Shown here one piece after another: positions 18,961-26,917 of a stretch of 64,000 bases of DNA. Under the pieces are notes generated by a model. It saw nothing but the letters and a program-made list of their open reading frames with translations. It ran no database searches and was not told where the DNA came from. The stretch comes from Pseudomonadota bacterium. Lineage in GTDB: Bacteria; Pseudomonadota; Alphaproteobacteria; Rhodospirillales; Magnetospirillaceae. How positions within the stretch are numbered: the stretch's first letter is position 1; the number at the start of each line of letters is the position of its first letter. The stretch covers positions 1-64,000 of the forward strand of contig JAJYTF010000002.1 of the NCBI GenBank assembly GCA_021793155.1, written 5' to 3'. Position numbers and translations under genes: made by a program.

Positions 18961-19239
18961 ATGCGCAATTCTTCGGCCATCCCCCTCCTCTCGGCGATCA
19001 TCCTGCCCCTCCTGGTAGCGGGCTGCGTCGGAGGCTCCAGGGTCGATCGGGGCTTCGAATATGATGCGCTCACCCGTTCGACGGCGGCGACGCCTAATCC
19101 TGATCGCGGCGTGGAATACACTCCCGGCACCCAGTCGTCCGAATTTGCCGGAGCATCCGGTTCTTCCTTCAACCGGACAAGCTCCCCCGGATCGCCCAAT
19201 AACATCGAGGGCGCGCCAGGCTGGCCGTTCGGCCAATGA
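18961..19239 (+). CDS. Small lipoprotein
   Basis: This 92-residue protein has a lipoprotein signal peptide with the lipobox LVAGC, so the mature protein would be lipidated at the cysteine near residue 22. The rest is low in hydrophobic residues, rich in Ser, Gly and Pro, and probably disordered. No +2 Asp sorting signal is present. GGGGAGA precedes the ATG. The function is unknown. Confidence 0.7.
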   Translation: MRNSSAIPLLSAIILPLLVAGCVGGSRVDRGFEYDALTRSTAATPNPDRGVEYTPGTQSSEFAGASGSSFNRTSSPGSPNNIEGAPGWPFGQ

Positions 19240-19279
19240 AAGGGACGCGGAAAAGCGCCCCCCGGGAGGACCGTCGTCG

Positions 19280-19465
19280 TCAATGGGTGGTCGACTGTTC
19301 CCTGCTGGCCTCTTCCATCATCTCGACCCACCGGCCGATGGCGGCACGAACCTCGTCGTCGGTGGCATGCCGGGAAAGCAGGCCTTCACGGGTCAAGAGT
19401 TCCTTCACCCGGTTGAACATCCATAGATGGGAACTCATTTCGACGTGGGATTCCAGTGGTCTCAT
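19280..19465 (-). CDS. Small hypothetical protein
   Basis: This 61-residue, mostly helical protein (HLWMFNRVKELLTREGLLS, RAAIGRWVEMMEE) is not one I recognise. The second ATG (19465) is preferred because GGAGG lies just upstream of it; the frame also has an ATG at 19477. It is convergent with the lipoprotein gene. Confidence 0.5.
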   Translation of the reverse strand: MRPLESHVEMSSHLWMFNRVKELLTREGLLSRHATDDEVRAAIGRWVEMMEEASREQSTTH

Positions 19466-19599
19466 CGATGCCTCCACCCCGGCCGGGCCAGGCGATCTTC
19501 ATTCGGCCGGACGCCTCATGATGTATTTGTGAAAAATATAACACAGCCCCCGACCCCGGACAAAGAACGCACCGGCATTGGCGCGACGGTCCGCCGCCA

Positions 19600-20217
19600 T
19601 TATCGGGATTGCGCCGCCGACACCCTTTGGCGCAACGCCAAGGCGGCGCGGTATGCCAGGAGGACGGTCAGCAGGGCGGCGTATACCAGCGGCTGGCGAA
19701 TATCGGCCTTGACCATCCAGACATAGTGGATCACGGCCAACGGCCCGGCGAGATAGACCAGCCGATGCAGGCGGCGCCAATGAGCGCCGCCAAGGCGGCG
19801 CAACATCGCATTGGTGGAGGTTGCGGCAAGCGGCACCAGCAGGGTGAAGGCCGCCATGCCGGCCGTGATGAACTTGTGCTTGAGGATCTCGTGGCCGATA
19901 TTTGCCCAGTCGAAGAATTGGTCCAGCACCACATAAGCCGAGACATGCAACGCGGCATAGGCAAACGCCCATAGACCCAACATGCGGCGGTAGCGGGCCA
20001 GCGCCGGCAGCCCGGAGACCTTCCGCAGCGGCGTCACCGCCAGAGCGACGATCACAAAGCGCAGTGCCCAATCGCCCAGGAAGCGCACCACAGCCTCGAT
20101 GGGGTTGGCCCCCAGGTCGCCCAGCAGCGCCCTCCCCGCCAACCACAGCAGAGGAAGCAAGCACAACAGGTGAGCCGCCAAGCGCAAGGCCGGGCGCCGC
20201 AAAGTCTCGGCCGCCAT
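19600..20217 (-). CDS. msrQ: MsrQ, haem-binding membrane subunit of MsrPQ
   Basis: This integral membrane cytochrome of 205 residues has about six transmembrane segments. It passes electrons from the quinone pool or flavin to MsrP in the periplasm. It belongs to the ferric-reductase-like transmembrane family, with haem-ligand histidines in AALHVSAYVV and VIHYVWMVKAD; WRRLHRLVYLAGPLAVIHY is the family hallmark. Its ATG overlaps the msrP stop by one base (TGATG), so the two are translationally coupled. Confidence 0.93.
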   Translation of the reverse strand: MAAETLRRPALRLAAHLLCLLPLLWLAGRALLGDLGANPIEAVVRFLGDWALRFVIVALAVTPLRKVSGLPALARYRRMLGLWAFAYAALHVSAYVVLDQFFDWANIGHEILKHKFITAGMAAFTLLVPLAATSTNAMLRRLGGAHWRRLHRLVYLAGPLAVIHYVWMVKADIRQPLVYAALLTVLLAYRAALALRQRVSAAQSR

Positions 20218-21149
20218 CAGAAATTCTTCTTCAGGTCCATCCCGGCGTATAGCCCCGCCACCTGCTCGCCATAGCCGTTGAACATCAATGTCGGACGGCG
20301 CAGGAACTCCCCGATCCGCCGCTCCTTCGCCTGGCTCCAGCGCGGATGGTCGACCGTCGGGTTGACATTGGAATAGAAGCCGTACTCACCAGGCGCCAGA
20401 CTGTTCCACAGGGTCGGCGGCTGCTGCTCGACGAAACGGATGGCGACGATCGACTTGATGCTCTTAAAGCCATATTTCCATGGCACCACCAACCGAATCG
20501 GCGCCCCGTTCTGCGGCGGCAGCACATCGCCGTAAAGACCCACCGCCAGGAATGCCAGGGGGTTCATCGCCTCGTCGATACGCAGGCCTTCAGTATAGGG
20601 CCAGGGGTAAATGAGACGCGAGCTTTCCTCGGGCATCTGCTCGGGGTCGAACAGCGTCTGGAAGGCGACGAATTTAGCCCGCGAATTTGGCTCGAAACGC
20701 TGCAATACCGGCCCCAGCGGCACGCCCACCCAGGGAATGACCATCGACCAGGCCTCGACGCAGCGATGCCGGTATACGCGCTCTTCCAATGCGCTTTGGC
20801 GAATGAAGTCGTCGACATCGAAGGTGCCCGGCTTGCCGCATTCCCCCTCGACCTTGACCGCCCATGGCCGGGGCTTCAGCCGGCCGGGGGCCCGTTTCGC
20901 CGGCTGATCCTTGTCCATCCCGAACTCATAGAAGTTGTTGTAGTGGGTGATGTTCTCCAGCGAGGTACGCGTCTCGTTCACCACGAACCCGCTCTCCGCC
21001 ACATTGGGCAGGGCTGCGTCCGCACCCCGCCCTGTCATCGGCAGGCCGGCCATCGCCAGCGCCCCCACCATCAGGCTTCGGCGGCTGAGATAGGTCGAAC
21101 GGGGCGTGATTTCCGAGCCGCCCGGGTCCGACGCCTGGCGAATGATCAT
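20217..21149 (-). CDS. msrP: MsrP, periplasmic methionine sulfoxide reductase
   Basis: This molybdopterin enzyme of 310 residues repairs oxidised methionine in periplasmic proteins, using electrons from MsrQ. A twin-arginine signal (R23-R24 in [18 protein letters not shown]) sends the folded enzyme through Tat. The molybdenum-ligand cysteine is C130 in [31 protein letters not shown] and [20 protein letters not shown] are family blocks. It starts at the ATG at 21149 after TTTGGAG. It is 56 bp downstream of a peroxiredoxin gene on the same strand, so prx-msrP-msrQ may form one transcript. Confidence 0.95.
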   Translation of the reverse strand: MIIRQASDPGGSEITPRSTYLSRRSLMVGALAMAGLPMTGRGADAALPNVAESGFVVNETRTSLENITHYNNFYEFGMDKDQPAKRAPGRLKPRPWAVKVEGECGKPGTFDVDDFIRQSALEERVYRHRCVEAWSMVIPWVGVPLGPVLQRFEPNSRAKFVAFQTLFDPEQMPEESSRLIYPWPYTEGLRIDEAMNPLAFLAVGLYGDVLPPQNGAPIRLVVPWKYGFKSIKSIVAIRFVEQQPPTLWNSLAPGEYGFYSNVNPTVDHPRWSQAKERRIGEFLRRPTLMFNGYGEQVAGLYAGMDLKKNF

Positions 21150-21205
21150 CGTGAACTCCAAAGAAAGTGCCGGCCTGGGGCAACCAAGCCGGCCCAGGCC
21201 AAATT

Positions 21206-21841
21206 TCAGAGGTTCGGCTGCGGCGTATAGCGCAGATAAGGCTTCACCGCCCGATAGCCTTTCGGGAACTTGGTCCTCGCCTCGTCGTCGCTGACCGACG
21301 GCACGATGATGCACTCTTCGCCTTCGTGCCAGTTGACCGGCGTAGCGACGCTGTACTTCTCGGTCAGCTGGATGGAGTCGATGGCCCGCAGAAGTTCATC
21401 AAAATTGCGCCCGGTGCTGGCCGGATAGGTCAGAATCAGGCGGATCTTCTTCTTCGGGTCGACCACATAGACCGCGCGCACCGTCAGCGTGTCGTTGGCG
21501 TTGGGATGGATCATGCCGTAGAGATCGGACACATGGCGGTCGGGGTCGGCGAGAATGGGATAGTTGAGCTTTCGCCCCGACACGTCTTCGATGTCTCGCG
21601 ACCAGTCGGCGTGGCTTTTCACATCATCGACCGACAGGGCGATGACCTTCACCCCACGCTTCTCGAAGTCCGGCTTGAGACGGATTACGTCGCCCAGTTC
21701 GGTCGTGCAGACGGGGGTGAAATCTTTCGGGTGGGAAAACAGCACGCCCCAGCTGTCACCCAGCCACTGGTGGAAATGGATTTCCCCCTGAGTACTTTGT
21801 GCCGTAAAATCCGGCGCCGTGTCACCCAGACGCAAGGACAT
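21206..21841 (-). CDS. 1-Cys peroxiredoxin (Prx6 type)
   Basis: This 211-residue peroxidase reduces hydrogen peroxide and alkyl hydroperoxides. The peroxidatic cysteine is C45 in [14 protein letters not shown]. The long C-terminal domain ([21 protein letters not shown]) marks the Prx6 / AhpC-TSA 1-Cys group. It starts at the ATG at 21841, preceded by GGAGGAG; upstream sequence in frame to 22204 lacks homology. It is divergent from the small gene at 22059. Confidence 0.93.
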   Translation of the reverse strand: MSLRLGDTAPDFTAQSTQGEIHFHQWLGDSWGVLFSHPKDFTPVCTTELGDVIRLKPDFEKRGVKVIALSVDDVKSHADWSRDIEDVSGRKLNYPILADPDRHVSDLYGMIHPNANDTLTVRAVYVVDPKKKIRLILTYPASTGRNFDELLRAIDSIQLTEKYSVATPVNWHEGEECIIVPSVSDDEARTKFPKGYRAVKPYLRYTPQPNL

Positions 21842-22058
21842 CGTCGTCTCCTCCATCCAAAGCATTCCCGGTGCACAGACACATTCAGACCTCTCTGTGC
21901 ACTGGAACCACCAAAGCCCCACCCTGCGAGGGGCAAAAACCAAGGCCAAGTCTTTGACGCGAACAGCGTCATCAGTTTGCGTCAGAGGCCTAGAGGGTGG
22001 ACTTATGACGCCGCGCCTGCACCGCAACCTGGGCGCCGCGACGCCTTGGAGGTAAGTC

Positions 22059-22373
22059 GTGTGCCCTATGCGATACGTCAATAGGCGCGCAGGCATTGAC
22101 CAAGCAGTCCGGCGCCTGGTACCCGCTGCCCCCCGGCATGAGATGTCCGAGGTCATCGACCATGCGCTTTCCTCGCCGGGCTTGAAGAAGGCGGCGGTGG
22201 ACAAGGCCGCCTGGCTGTCGCTGGTCGCTTATTTGCGGCACGCCTACACCGATTACGAGGACCTGCTGGAGGAGGGCTACGGAGTCGAGGCGGCGCGTCA
22301 TTTCTGCCGGCAGCAGATCGACGAGGTGCTGCAAGCCTGGGGTTGCCGCCGAAAGGTCGGGGGCAAGGACTGA
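22059..22373 (+). CDS. Hypothetical protein, possibly DUF2293-like
   Basis: This is a 104-residue, largely helical protein. The stretch YLRHAYTDYEDLLEEGYGVE followed by AARHFC resembles small DUF2293-type proteins, where an HxxTxYDxLL pattern is conserved; I hold this family call weakly. The start is taken as GTG at 22059 because GGAGGT lies five bases upstream; an ATG at 22068 is possible. Confidence 0.55.
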   Translation: MCPMRYVNRRAGIDQAVRRLVPAAPRHEMSEVIDHALSSPGLKKAAVDKAAWLSLVAYLRHAYTDYEDLLEEGYGVEAARHFCRQQIDEVLQAWGCRRKVGGKD

Positions 22374-22380
22374 AGGCGTG

Positions 22381-22395
22381 TCGGAAGATTTTACA
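22381..22395 (+). promoter_or_regulatory. Upstream element of PEP-CTERM gene 1
   Basis: The 15-mer TCGGAAGATTTTACA recurs with two changes at 23248-23262 before the second PEP-CTERM gene. Its start is 79 bp upstream of the -24 GG (80 bp at the second gene), a typical place for an activator of sigma-54 polymerase. PrsR, encoded nearby, is the natural candidate to bind it. This is inference. Confidence 0.55.
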
Positions 22396-22459
22396 TGTCC
22401 CCTCCGGCCAGATCAGAAGATCGAACGAACGTCCTGAAAATCCTTGGACATCCAAAATG

Positions 22460-22474
22460 GGCACGCCCCTTGCT
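22460..22474 (+). promoter_or_regulatory. Sigma-54 promoter of PEP-CTERM gene 1
   Basis: GGCACG-CCCC-TTGCT matches the sigma-54 consensus (TGGCACG-N4-TTGCW) apart from one extra G at the left, with the required GG-N10-GC spacing. It lies 39 bp before the start codon. Confidence 0.85.
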
Positions 22475-22512
22475 TCTCCTTCGGCGGGTGAAACTTCAAC
22501 TTTGGGGCTAAC

Positions 22513-23199
22513 ATGCATATCAAGAATCTTCTGCTCTCGGGGGCGATGGCCCTGGCGACCATGGGCTTGACCACGGCAGCCCATGCCGACCTGGTGTCGA
22601 TCGGGCTATCGCAGACCACCGGGCTCGGCAGCATCGTCAACGTGGCTTCGGGCAATGGCGGGGCGGTGTTCGTCGGTCCGTTCGGCACCTTCGACAGCAA
22701 CATCATCAGCGCCACCGGCACCCCGCCGCTGAACGAACCGACGCTTGAAACGGCCTCGATCAACGTGGCGTCGACCGCGACCACCCCGCAGACCCTTTAC
22801 ATCTACATCACCGAACAGGGGCTGACCTCGTTGTCGGGCATCAGCAACCTGGTCAGCGGGTTCACCTCGAACCTGTTCACCGGCGCGGTCCAGTCGGTCG
22901 ACGAACATACTTTTGTCAGTGCGACCAACCAATTGTGGACCGGCAGCCCCTTGGCCTCCACCACCTTCACCAGCGCTCCGTCCAGCACCTCCGTCATCGC
23001 CGCCTCGCCCCTGCTCTCGGGACCGTTCTCCGAGACCGCGGAATTCGTCATCCACCTAGCCAGCGGCGGGTCGATCAACGACACCATCAACATCGCCAAT
23101 CCCGTTCCCGAACCTACCGCCATGGCCCTTCTGGGCACGGCCCTGATCGGCTTTGGCGTCATGCGTCGCCGCAAGACGGATCAGGCCTCTGCAGCCTGA
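22513..23199 (+). CDS. PEP-CTERM sorting domain protein 1
   Basis: This is a secreted substrate of exosortase, 228 residues. It has an N-terminal signal peptide (IKNLLLSGAMALATMG to AHA) and a C-terminal tripartite sorting signal: the VPEPTAMAL motif, a hydrophobic helix (LLGTALIGFGV) and a basic tail (MRRRK). The middle is rich in Ser and Thr and lacks cysteine, as usual for PEP-CTERM proteins, which are thought to be glycosylated and linked to exopolysaccharide or floc matrix. It is about half identical to the next gene. A hairpin terminator follows, so the two genes are separate transcripts with their own sigma-54 promoters. Confidence 0.93.
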   Translation: MHIKNLLLSGAMALATMGLTTAAHADLVSIGLSQTTGLGSIVNVASGNGGAVFVGPFGTFDSNIISATGTPPLNEPTLETASINVASTATTPQTLYIYITEQGLTSLSGISNLVSGFTSNLFTGAVQSVDEHTFVSATNQLWTGSPLASTTFTSAPSSTSVIAASPLLSGPFSETAEFVIHLASGGSINDTINIANPVPEPTAMALLGTALIGFGVMRRRKTDQASAA

Positions 23200-23206
23200 T
23201 CGGCGC

Positions 23207-23232
23207 GAGGCGGCGCTTTCGGGCGTCGCCTC
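23207..23232 (+). terminator. Hairpin after PEP-CTERM gene 1
   Basis: GAGGCGGCG pairs with CGTCGCCTC (one G-T wobble) around an eight-base loop. There is no T-run, but it lies just after the stop codon and upstream of the next gene's own promoter. Confidence 0.5.
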
Positions 23233-23247
23233 ATCCCGCAGACTCTA

Positions 23248-23262
23248 TCGGAAAATCTTACA
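23248..23262 (+). promoter_or_regulatory. Upstream element of PEP-CTERM gene 2
   Basis: TCGGAAAATCTTACA is the partner of the element at 22381-22395 (consensus TCGGAARATYTTACA). Its start is 80 bp upstream of the -24 GG of the second sigma-54 promoter. Confidence 0.55.
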
Positions 23263-23327
23263 GGCGCCTTCCCCCAATGGCTGAATTTACCAGATAACCC
23301 ACTGAATACACTAGAGGATCACAACAC

Positions 23328-23342
23328 GGCATGGCCCTTGCT
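23328..23342 (+). promoter_or_regulatory. Sigma-54 promoter of PEP-CTERM gene 2
   Basis: GGCATG-GCCC-TTGCT has GG-N10-GC spacing and matches the sigma-54 consensus at all the key positions. It lies 39 bp before the start codon, as at the first gene. Confidence 0.85.
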
Positions 23343-23380
23343 TTTCAACTGACGGCAACAACTCCAGCTAAGGGGCTACC

Positions 23381-24049
23381 ATGCGTATCAAGAATCTTCT
23401 ACTCTCGGGGGCGATGGCCCTGGCGACCATCAGCATGACCACGGCGGCGCATGCCGACCAGGTTTTCATCGGCATGTCGCAGAGCGCCGGCCTCGGCACC
23501 ATCCTCCCCGTGGCTTCCGGCACCGGCGGCGCGATCTACGCCGGCAGTTTCAACAATTTCGCCATCAATATCGTTAGTGCGGTCGGCACCCCGCCGCTGC
23601 CCGAACCGACACTTGATAGCAATTCGATCAATGTGAATGCAGTAAATCCGGGCTCACAGACCCTGTACGTCTACATCACCGAGCAGGGCCTGACCGCACT
23701 CGCCGGCATCAACCAACTGCTGAGCGGCTTCACCTCGAACCTGTTCACCGGCGCGGTCCAGTCGGTCGACGAATTCACCTATGTCAGCCCAAGCAACCAG
23801 CTATGGACCGGCGACTTGCTGGCCAGCAGGACCTTCACCTCGGCTCCTGCCAGCGCGAGCATCGTGGGAACCACCCCGTTTCTTTCCGGTCCGTTCTCGG
23901 AAACTGTCGAATACATCATCCACATGAGCGGTCCGGGCGCGGTCAACGACACGATCAATATCTCGACGGTGCCTGAACCCACCACGATGGCCCTTCTGGG
24001 GACGGCCCTGGTCGGCTTCGGCTTTATGCGCCGGCGCAAATCCGCCTGA
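23381..24049 (+). CDS. PEP-CTERM sorting domain protein 2
   Basis: This is the 222-residue paralogue of the preceding gene. Signal peptide (IKNLLLSGAMALATIS to AHA), the shared central segments (LYVYITEQGLTALAGI, SGFTSNLFTGAVQSVDE, LSGPFSETVEYIIHM) and the C-terminal VPEPTTMALLGTALVGFGF plus MRRRKSA tail are all present. The two genes arose by tandem duplication together with their promoter region, since both the sigma-54 site and the upstream element are kept at the same distance. The product is expected to be exported and processed by the exosortase encoded at 33403. Confidence 0.93.
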   Translation: MRIKNLLLSGAMALATISMTTAAHADQVFIGMSQSAGLGTILPVASGTGGAIYAGSFNNFAINIVSAVGTPPLPEPTLDSNSINVNAVNPGSQTLYVYITEQGLTALAGINQLLSGFTSNLFTGAVQSVDEFTYVSPSNQLWTGDLLASRTFTSAPASASIVGTTPFLSGPFSETVEYIIHMSGPGAVNDTINISTVPEPTTMALLGTALVGFGFMRRRKSA

Positions 24050-24072
24050 TCGACCTGACGGTCGAAACTCGT

Positions 24073-24097
24073 CGGGCGGTGCCTTCGGCATCGCCCG
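24073..24097. terminator. Terminator between PEP-CTERM gene 2 and prsT
   Basis: An 11-bp stem (CGGGCGGTGCC with GGCATCGCCCG, one G-T wobble) closes a very stable TTCG tetraloop and is followed by AAATTCTTTC. It lies between convergent genes and can end both transcripts. Confidence 0.75.
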
Positions 24098-24109
24098 AAA
24101 TTCTTTCTG

Positions 24110-26917
24110 CTATTGCGCGGTGGTCAGCTTCGCGTAAAGCGCCTTGGCCTCGGCCTGATGGTCAAAGGGCTGGCCGCCGACCAACGGCTTCAACAGTTCG
24201 GCCGCCTTCCCCGGTTCGCCGCTGCGCTCTGTGGCGACAGCCAGGTGATAGGCGATCTCGGCATTTCCCGGCTGTTGGCCATGTGCAATCCCCAGCAGCT
24301 CCTTTCCTTCGCCCAGTTGGCCTTGTTCCACCAGCAGCCAGGCGAGGGTATCGCTGACGCGCGGATTGAGCGGGGCCAAGCCATGCGCCCGGCGGGCCAA
24401 TTCGAGGGCACGCGGGTCGTGAGCATCGGCATAGAGCCAGGCAAGGTTGTTAAGGGCCAATATATTGGTGGGAGCGTGGCGGAGCACCGCTTCATATTCA
24501 TGGATGGCCGAGGAGCGGTCCTTCGCCGACATCAGCTCGCTGGCATAGACCAGCCGAATTTGAGCATCGTCGGGATGGAGCTTGAGCCAGGCGGCCAGGA
24601 CATCATCCGCCGCCGGCCGATTTCCGGCACGGCTCAGCGCCTCCCATCGGTGGAGGGTCAGTTGGCTGCTCGGCCGGTGCTCGGCAGCCGCCGCATAGGC
24701 CTTGTCGGAATCGGGATAACGCTTCGCCTGGAAATAGACGTCACCCTTCAGTTCCTCGGCCAACGCAGGGTCGCGCGCCGCCAAGCCTTGGGCTGCAGCA
24801 AGGGCCTGGTCGTTTCCCTTCTCTGCCGCCATGGCCAGCACGATCTCGTGCCAAGCGGGCAGAAACAGCGGGTCCTGCCTGGTCGCCGCCTCATAGGCCG
24901 CCAGGGCTTCGGACGGCCGCCCCAGCGCCGCCAACAGCCGCCCCAGCCGGTACTGAACCGCGGCGGTGTTGGGTTGCAGTGCGGCAGCCCGGCGGAACGC
25001 GGCCACCGCCGCATCCTGGTTCCCGGCGGCCCATTGCGCTTGGCCGAAAGCCTGTGCCACGGCCGCATTGTCGGGAAAACTGTCGCTCACCGCGTTGGCC
25101 AGCGCCAGCGCCTTCGTCGCCTTCTTCTGGGCGATCAGCAGGTCGATCTCCAGCAACCGCGGATCCGGCAGCTTTGGCGCCGTGGCGGCGGCCTTTTCCA
25201 GCCAGTCCACAGCCTTGTCGCCGTCGCCGCGGGCCGCCGCCAGCCGGGCCAAAGCCTGCATCGCCTTGACATTCTTGGGATCAGCCACAAGGACTTGCTC
25301 GAACTCCGCCTGGGCGTCCCGGGACTTGCCCTCAGCAAGGTCGAGACTGGCCAAGGCGTCGGCCGGCGGATAGAAATCTGCCCGTTTCGCCAACGCCGAG
25401 CGGTAGGCCTTCCGCGCGGACGACGTATCCCCCTGTGCTTGGTGAATCACCCCGAGCAGGTAGTCGGGCAGCGGGTTTTTCGGCTGCTCGGCCTCTAGCT
25501 TGTCGGCAAGCCGCGCCGCTTCGTCGAACTCTCCCTCCTGCATCTGTAAGGCCACCAGAAGGATCCCGGCCCGGCCGGTCTCCTTGGAATCACTGCCGAC
25601 GAGAGCTGACAGGTCACTAAGGGCCGCCGCCTGCTCGCCGGCACGGAAGCGATCGGCATCGAGGCGGGTCCGGAGATCGGCATCTTCAGGTTTGGCCTGC
25701 GCCGCCGTGGACAACACCTTGGCGGCGGAATCGTAACGGCCGAGCGCCGCATAGGCATCACCCAGCAGCATCTGCGCCTGGACATTGTCGGGATGGAGCG
25801 CCACGACAGGCTCAAGCAGTTCGGCGACTTTCGACGGCTCGCCCTTCCTGGCATAGGCCATGGCCAGCAACTGGACCGCCGCCGGCGAGCCCGAGGTCTC
25901 GGACAGGTAGCGCTGGGCGTAATCGACGGCCTGCTCGGGGTGGTTGAGCCGGATATTGAGCTGGCTGAACAAAGCGTCTGCGGCGGCGACGCCACTCAAC
26001 TGCTCAGCCACGGGCTGCAGGATCCGCAGGGCTTCGTCGTATTTTCCGCCGTTGGCCAGCAAATAGCCGCGGAGCAGCAGGCCGGCGGGCTGCGCTGGCT
26101 GGGCCTGAAGCACGGTGTCGACATCCTGCTTGGCCTGGTCGACCTGGTGTAAGGCCAGCAAGGCACCGGCCCGAGCCAATCGTGCTTGCGGATTGGCCGG
26201 CCTCTGGCCGATGGCCTGGTCGAAATACTTCACGGCGGTGCCGTAATCGCCGGCCTGCCGGCGCAGATCACCCTTCATTGCCAGCGCCTCGAAATTCTGC
26301 GGCGCCTGGGCGAGCAGGCCGTCGACGACCCGTTCGGCGCCAGCGAAGTCATTGGACTGCAGCAACAGCACTGCCCGGATGATCAGGGCCGCCGGCAAGT
26401 CGGGTTGAAGGGCCAGGGCTGCCTCGGCTTCCCTTTTGGCCTCCCCGTTCTGCTTCTGGATCAGGTAAGCCCGTGCCCGTGCTACGGCGATCTCCGCCTT
26501 GACGGCTGGTGGGTAACCCTCGGCGGCCTGGACGCGGTCCAGAACCTCCCGCGTCTTGCCTTGCATCAGATAGGCATCCGCCAGCTTCGGCATCACCTGC
26601 TCGGGATGCTCATTGCGCTGCCAAAGATTGTTGAAAATCCCCTCGGCAGCCCCCCCCGCCCCCTCGCGCAGATAGACCTGCCCCAACTGGAACCGGCTGT
26701 CGAAATCGTCCGGAGCTTCCCGCAGGGCATTCTTGAACTGGATTTCTGCAGCCTTAAGATCGCCCTTGGCAAGCAGCGCCCGACCTTCCGCCAGATAGCG
26801 TGACGCCGCGTCGCCGCGTTCCTCAGATGCCTGAGCGGACGGTCCGCTCGCGACGATCAAGGCGGACAGGCAAGTCGCCAGAACCATCCCGTATTTCTGC
26901 TTTGCGCCTGGCCTCAT
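24110..26917 (-). CDS. prsT: PrsT, TPR protein of the PEP-CTERM/exosortase system
   Basis: This 935-residue exported protein has a signal peptide (VLATCLSALIVASGPSAQA) followed by some twenty tetratricopeptide-like helical repeats with no other domain. Its length and repeat-only layout match PrsT proteins, which occur beside prsK and prsR in exosortase A loci and may act as a periplasmic or outer-membrane scaffold for polysaccharide export; the exact role is not known. The ATG overlaps the prsR stop by four bases (ATGA). It is the last gene of a minus-strand chain and ends at the tetraloop terminator. Confidence 0.92.
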   Translation of the reverse strand: MRPGAKQKYGMVLATCLSALIVASGPSAQASEERGDAASRYLAEGRALLAKGDLKAAEIQFKNALREAPDDFDSRFQLGQVYLREGAGGAAEGIFNNLWQRNEHPEQVMPKLADAYLMQGKTREVLDRVQAAEGYPPAVKAEIAVARARAYLIQKQNGEAKREAEAALALQPDLPAALIIRAVLLLQSNDFAGAERVVDGLLAQAPQNFEALAMKGDLRRQAGDYGTAVKYFDQAIGQRPANPQARLARAGALLALHQVDQAKQDVDTVLQAQPAQPAGLLLRGYLLANGGKYDEALRILQPVAEQLSGVAAADALFSQLNIRLNHPEQAVDYAQRYLSETSGSPAAVQLLAMAYARKGEPSKVAELLEPVVALHPDNVQAQMLLGDAYAALGRYDSAAKVLSTAAQAKPEDADLRTRLDADRFRAGEQAAALSDLSALVGSDSKETGRAGILLVALQMQEGEFDEAARLADKLEAEQPKNPLPDYLLGVIHQAQGDTSSARKAYRSALAKRADFYPPADALASLDLAEGKSRDAQAEFEQVLVADPKNVKAMQALARLAAARGDGDKAVDWLEKAAATAPKLPDPRLLEIDLLIAQKKATKALALANAVSDSFPDNAAVAQAFGQAQWAAGNQDAAVAAFRRAAALQPNTAAVQYRLGRLLAALGRPSEALAAYEAATRQDPLFLPAWHEIVLAMAAEKGNDQALAAAQGLAARDPALAEELKGDVYFQAKRYPDSDKAYAAAAEHRPSSQLTLHRWEALSRAGNRPAADDVLAAWLKLHPDDAQIRLVYASELMSAKDRSSAIHEYEAVLRHAPTNILALNNLAWLYADAHDPRALELARRAHGLAPLNPRVSDTLAWLLVEQGQLGEGKELLGIAHGQQPGNAEIAYHLAVATERSGEPGKAAELLKPLVGGQPFDHQAEAKALYAKLTTAQ

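Noticed and set aside
24113-25498. Plus-strand open frame inside prsT (461 codons)
   Set aside because: Antisense shadow of TPR repeats with Arg/Leu/Gln bias; the prsT frame is clearly coding.
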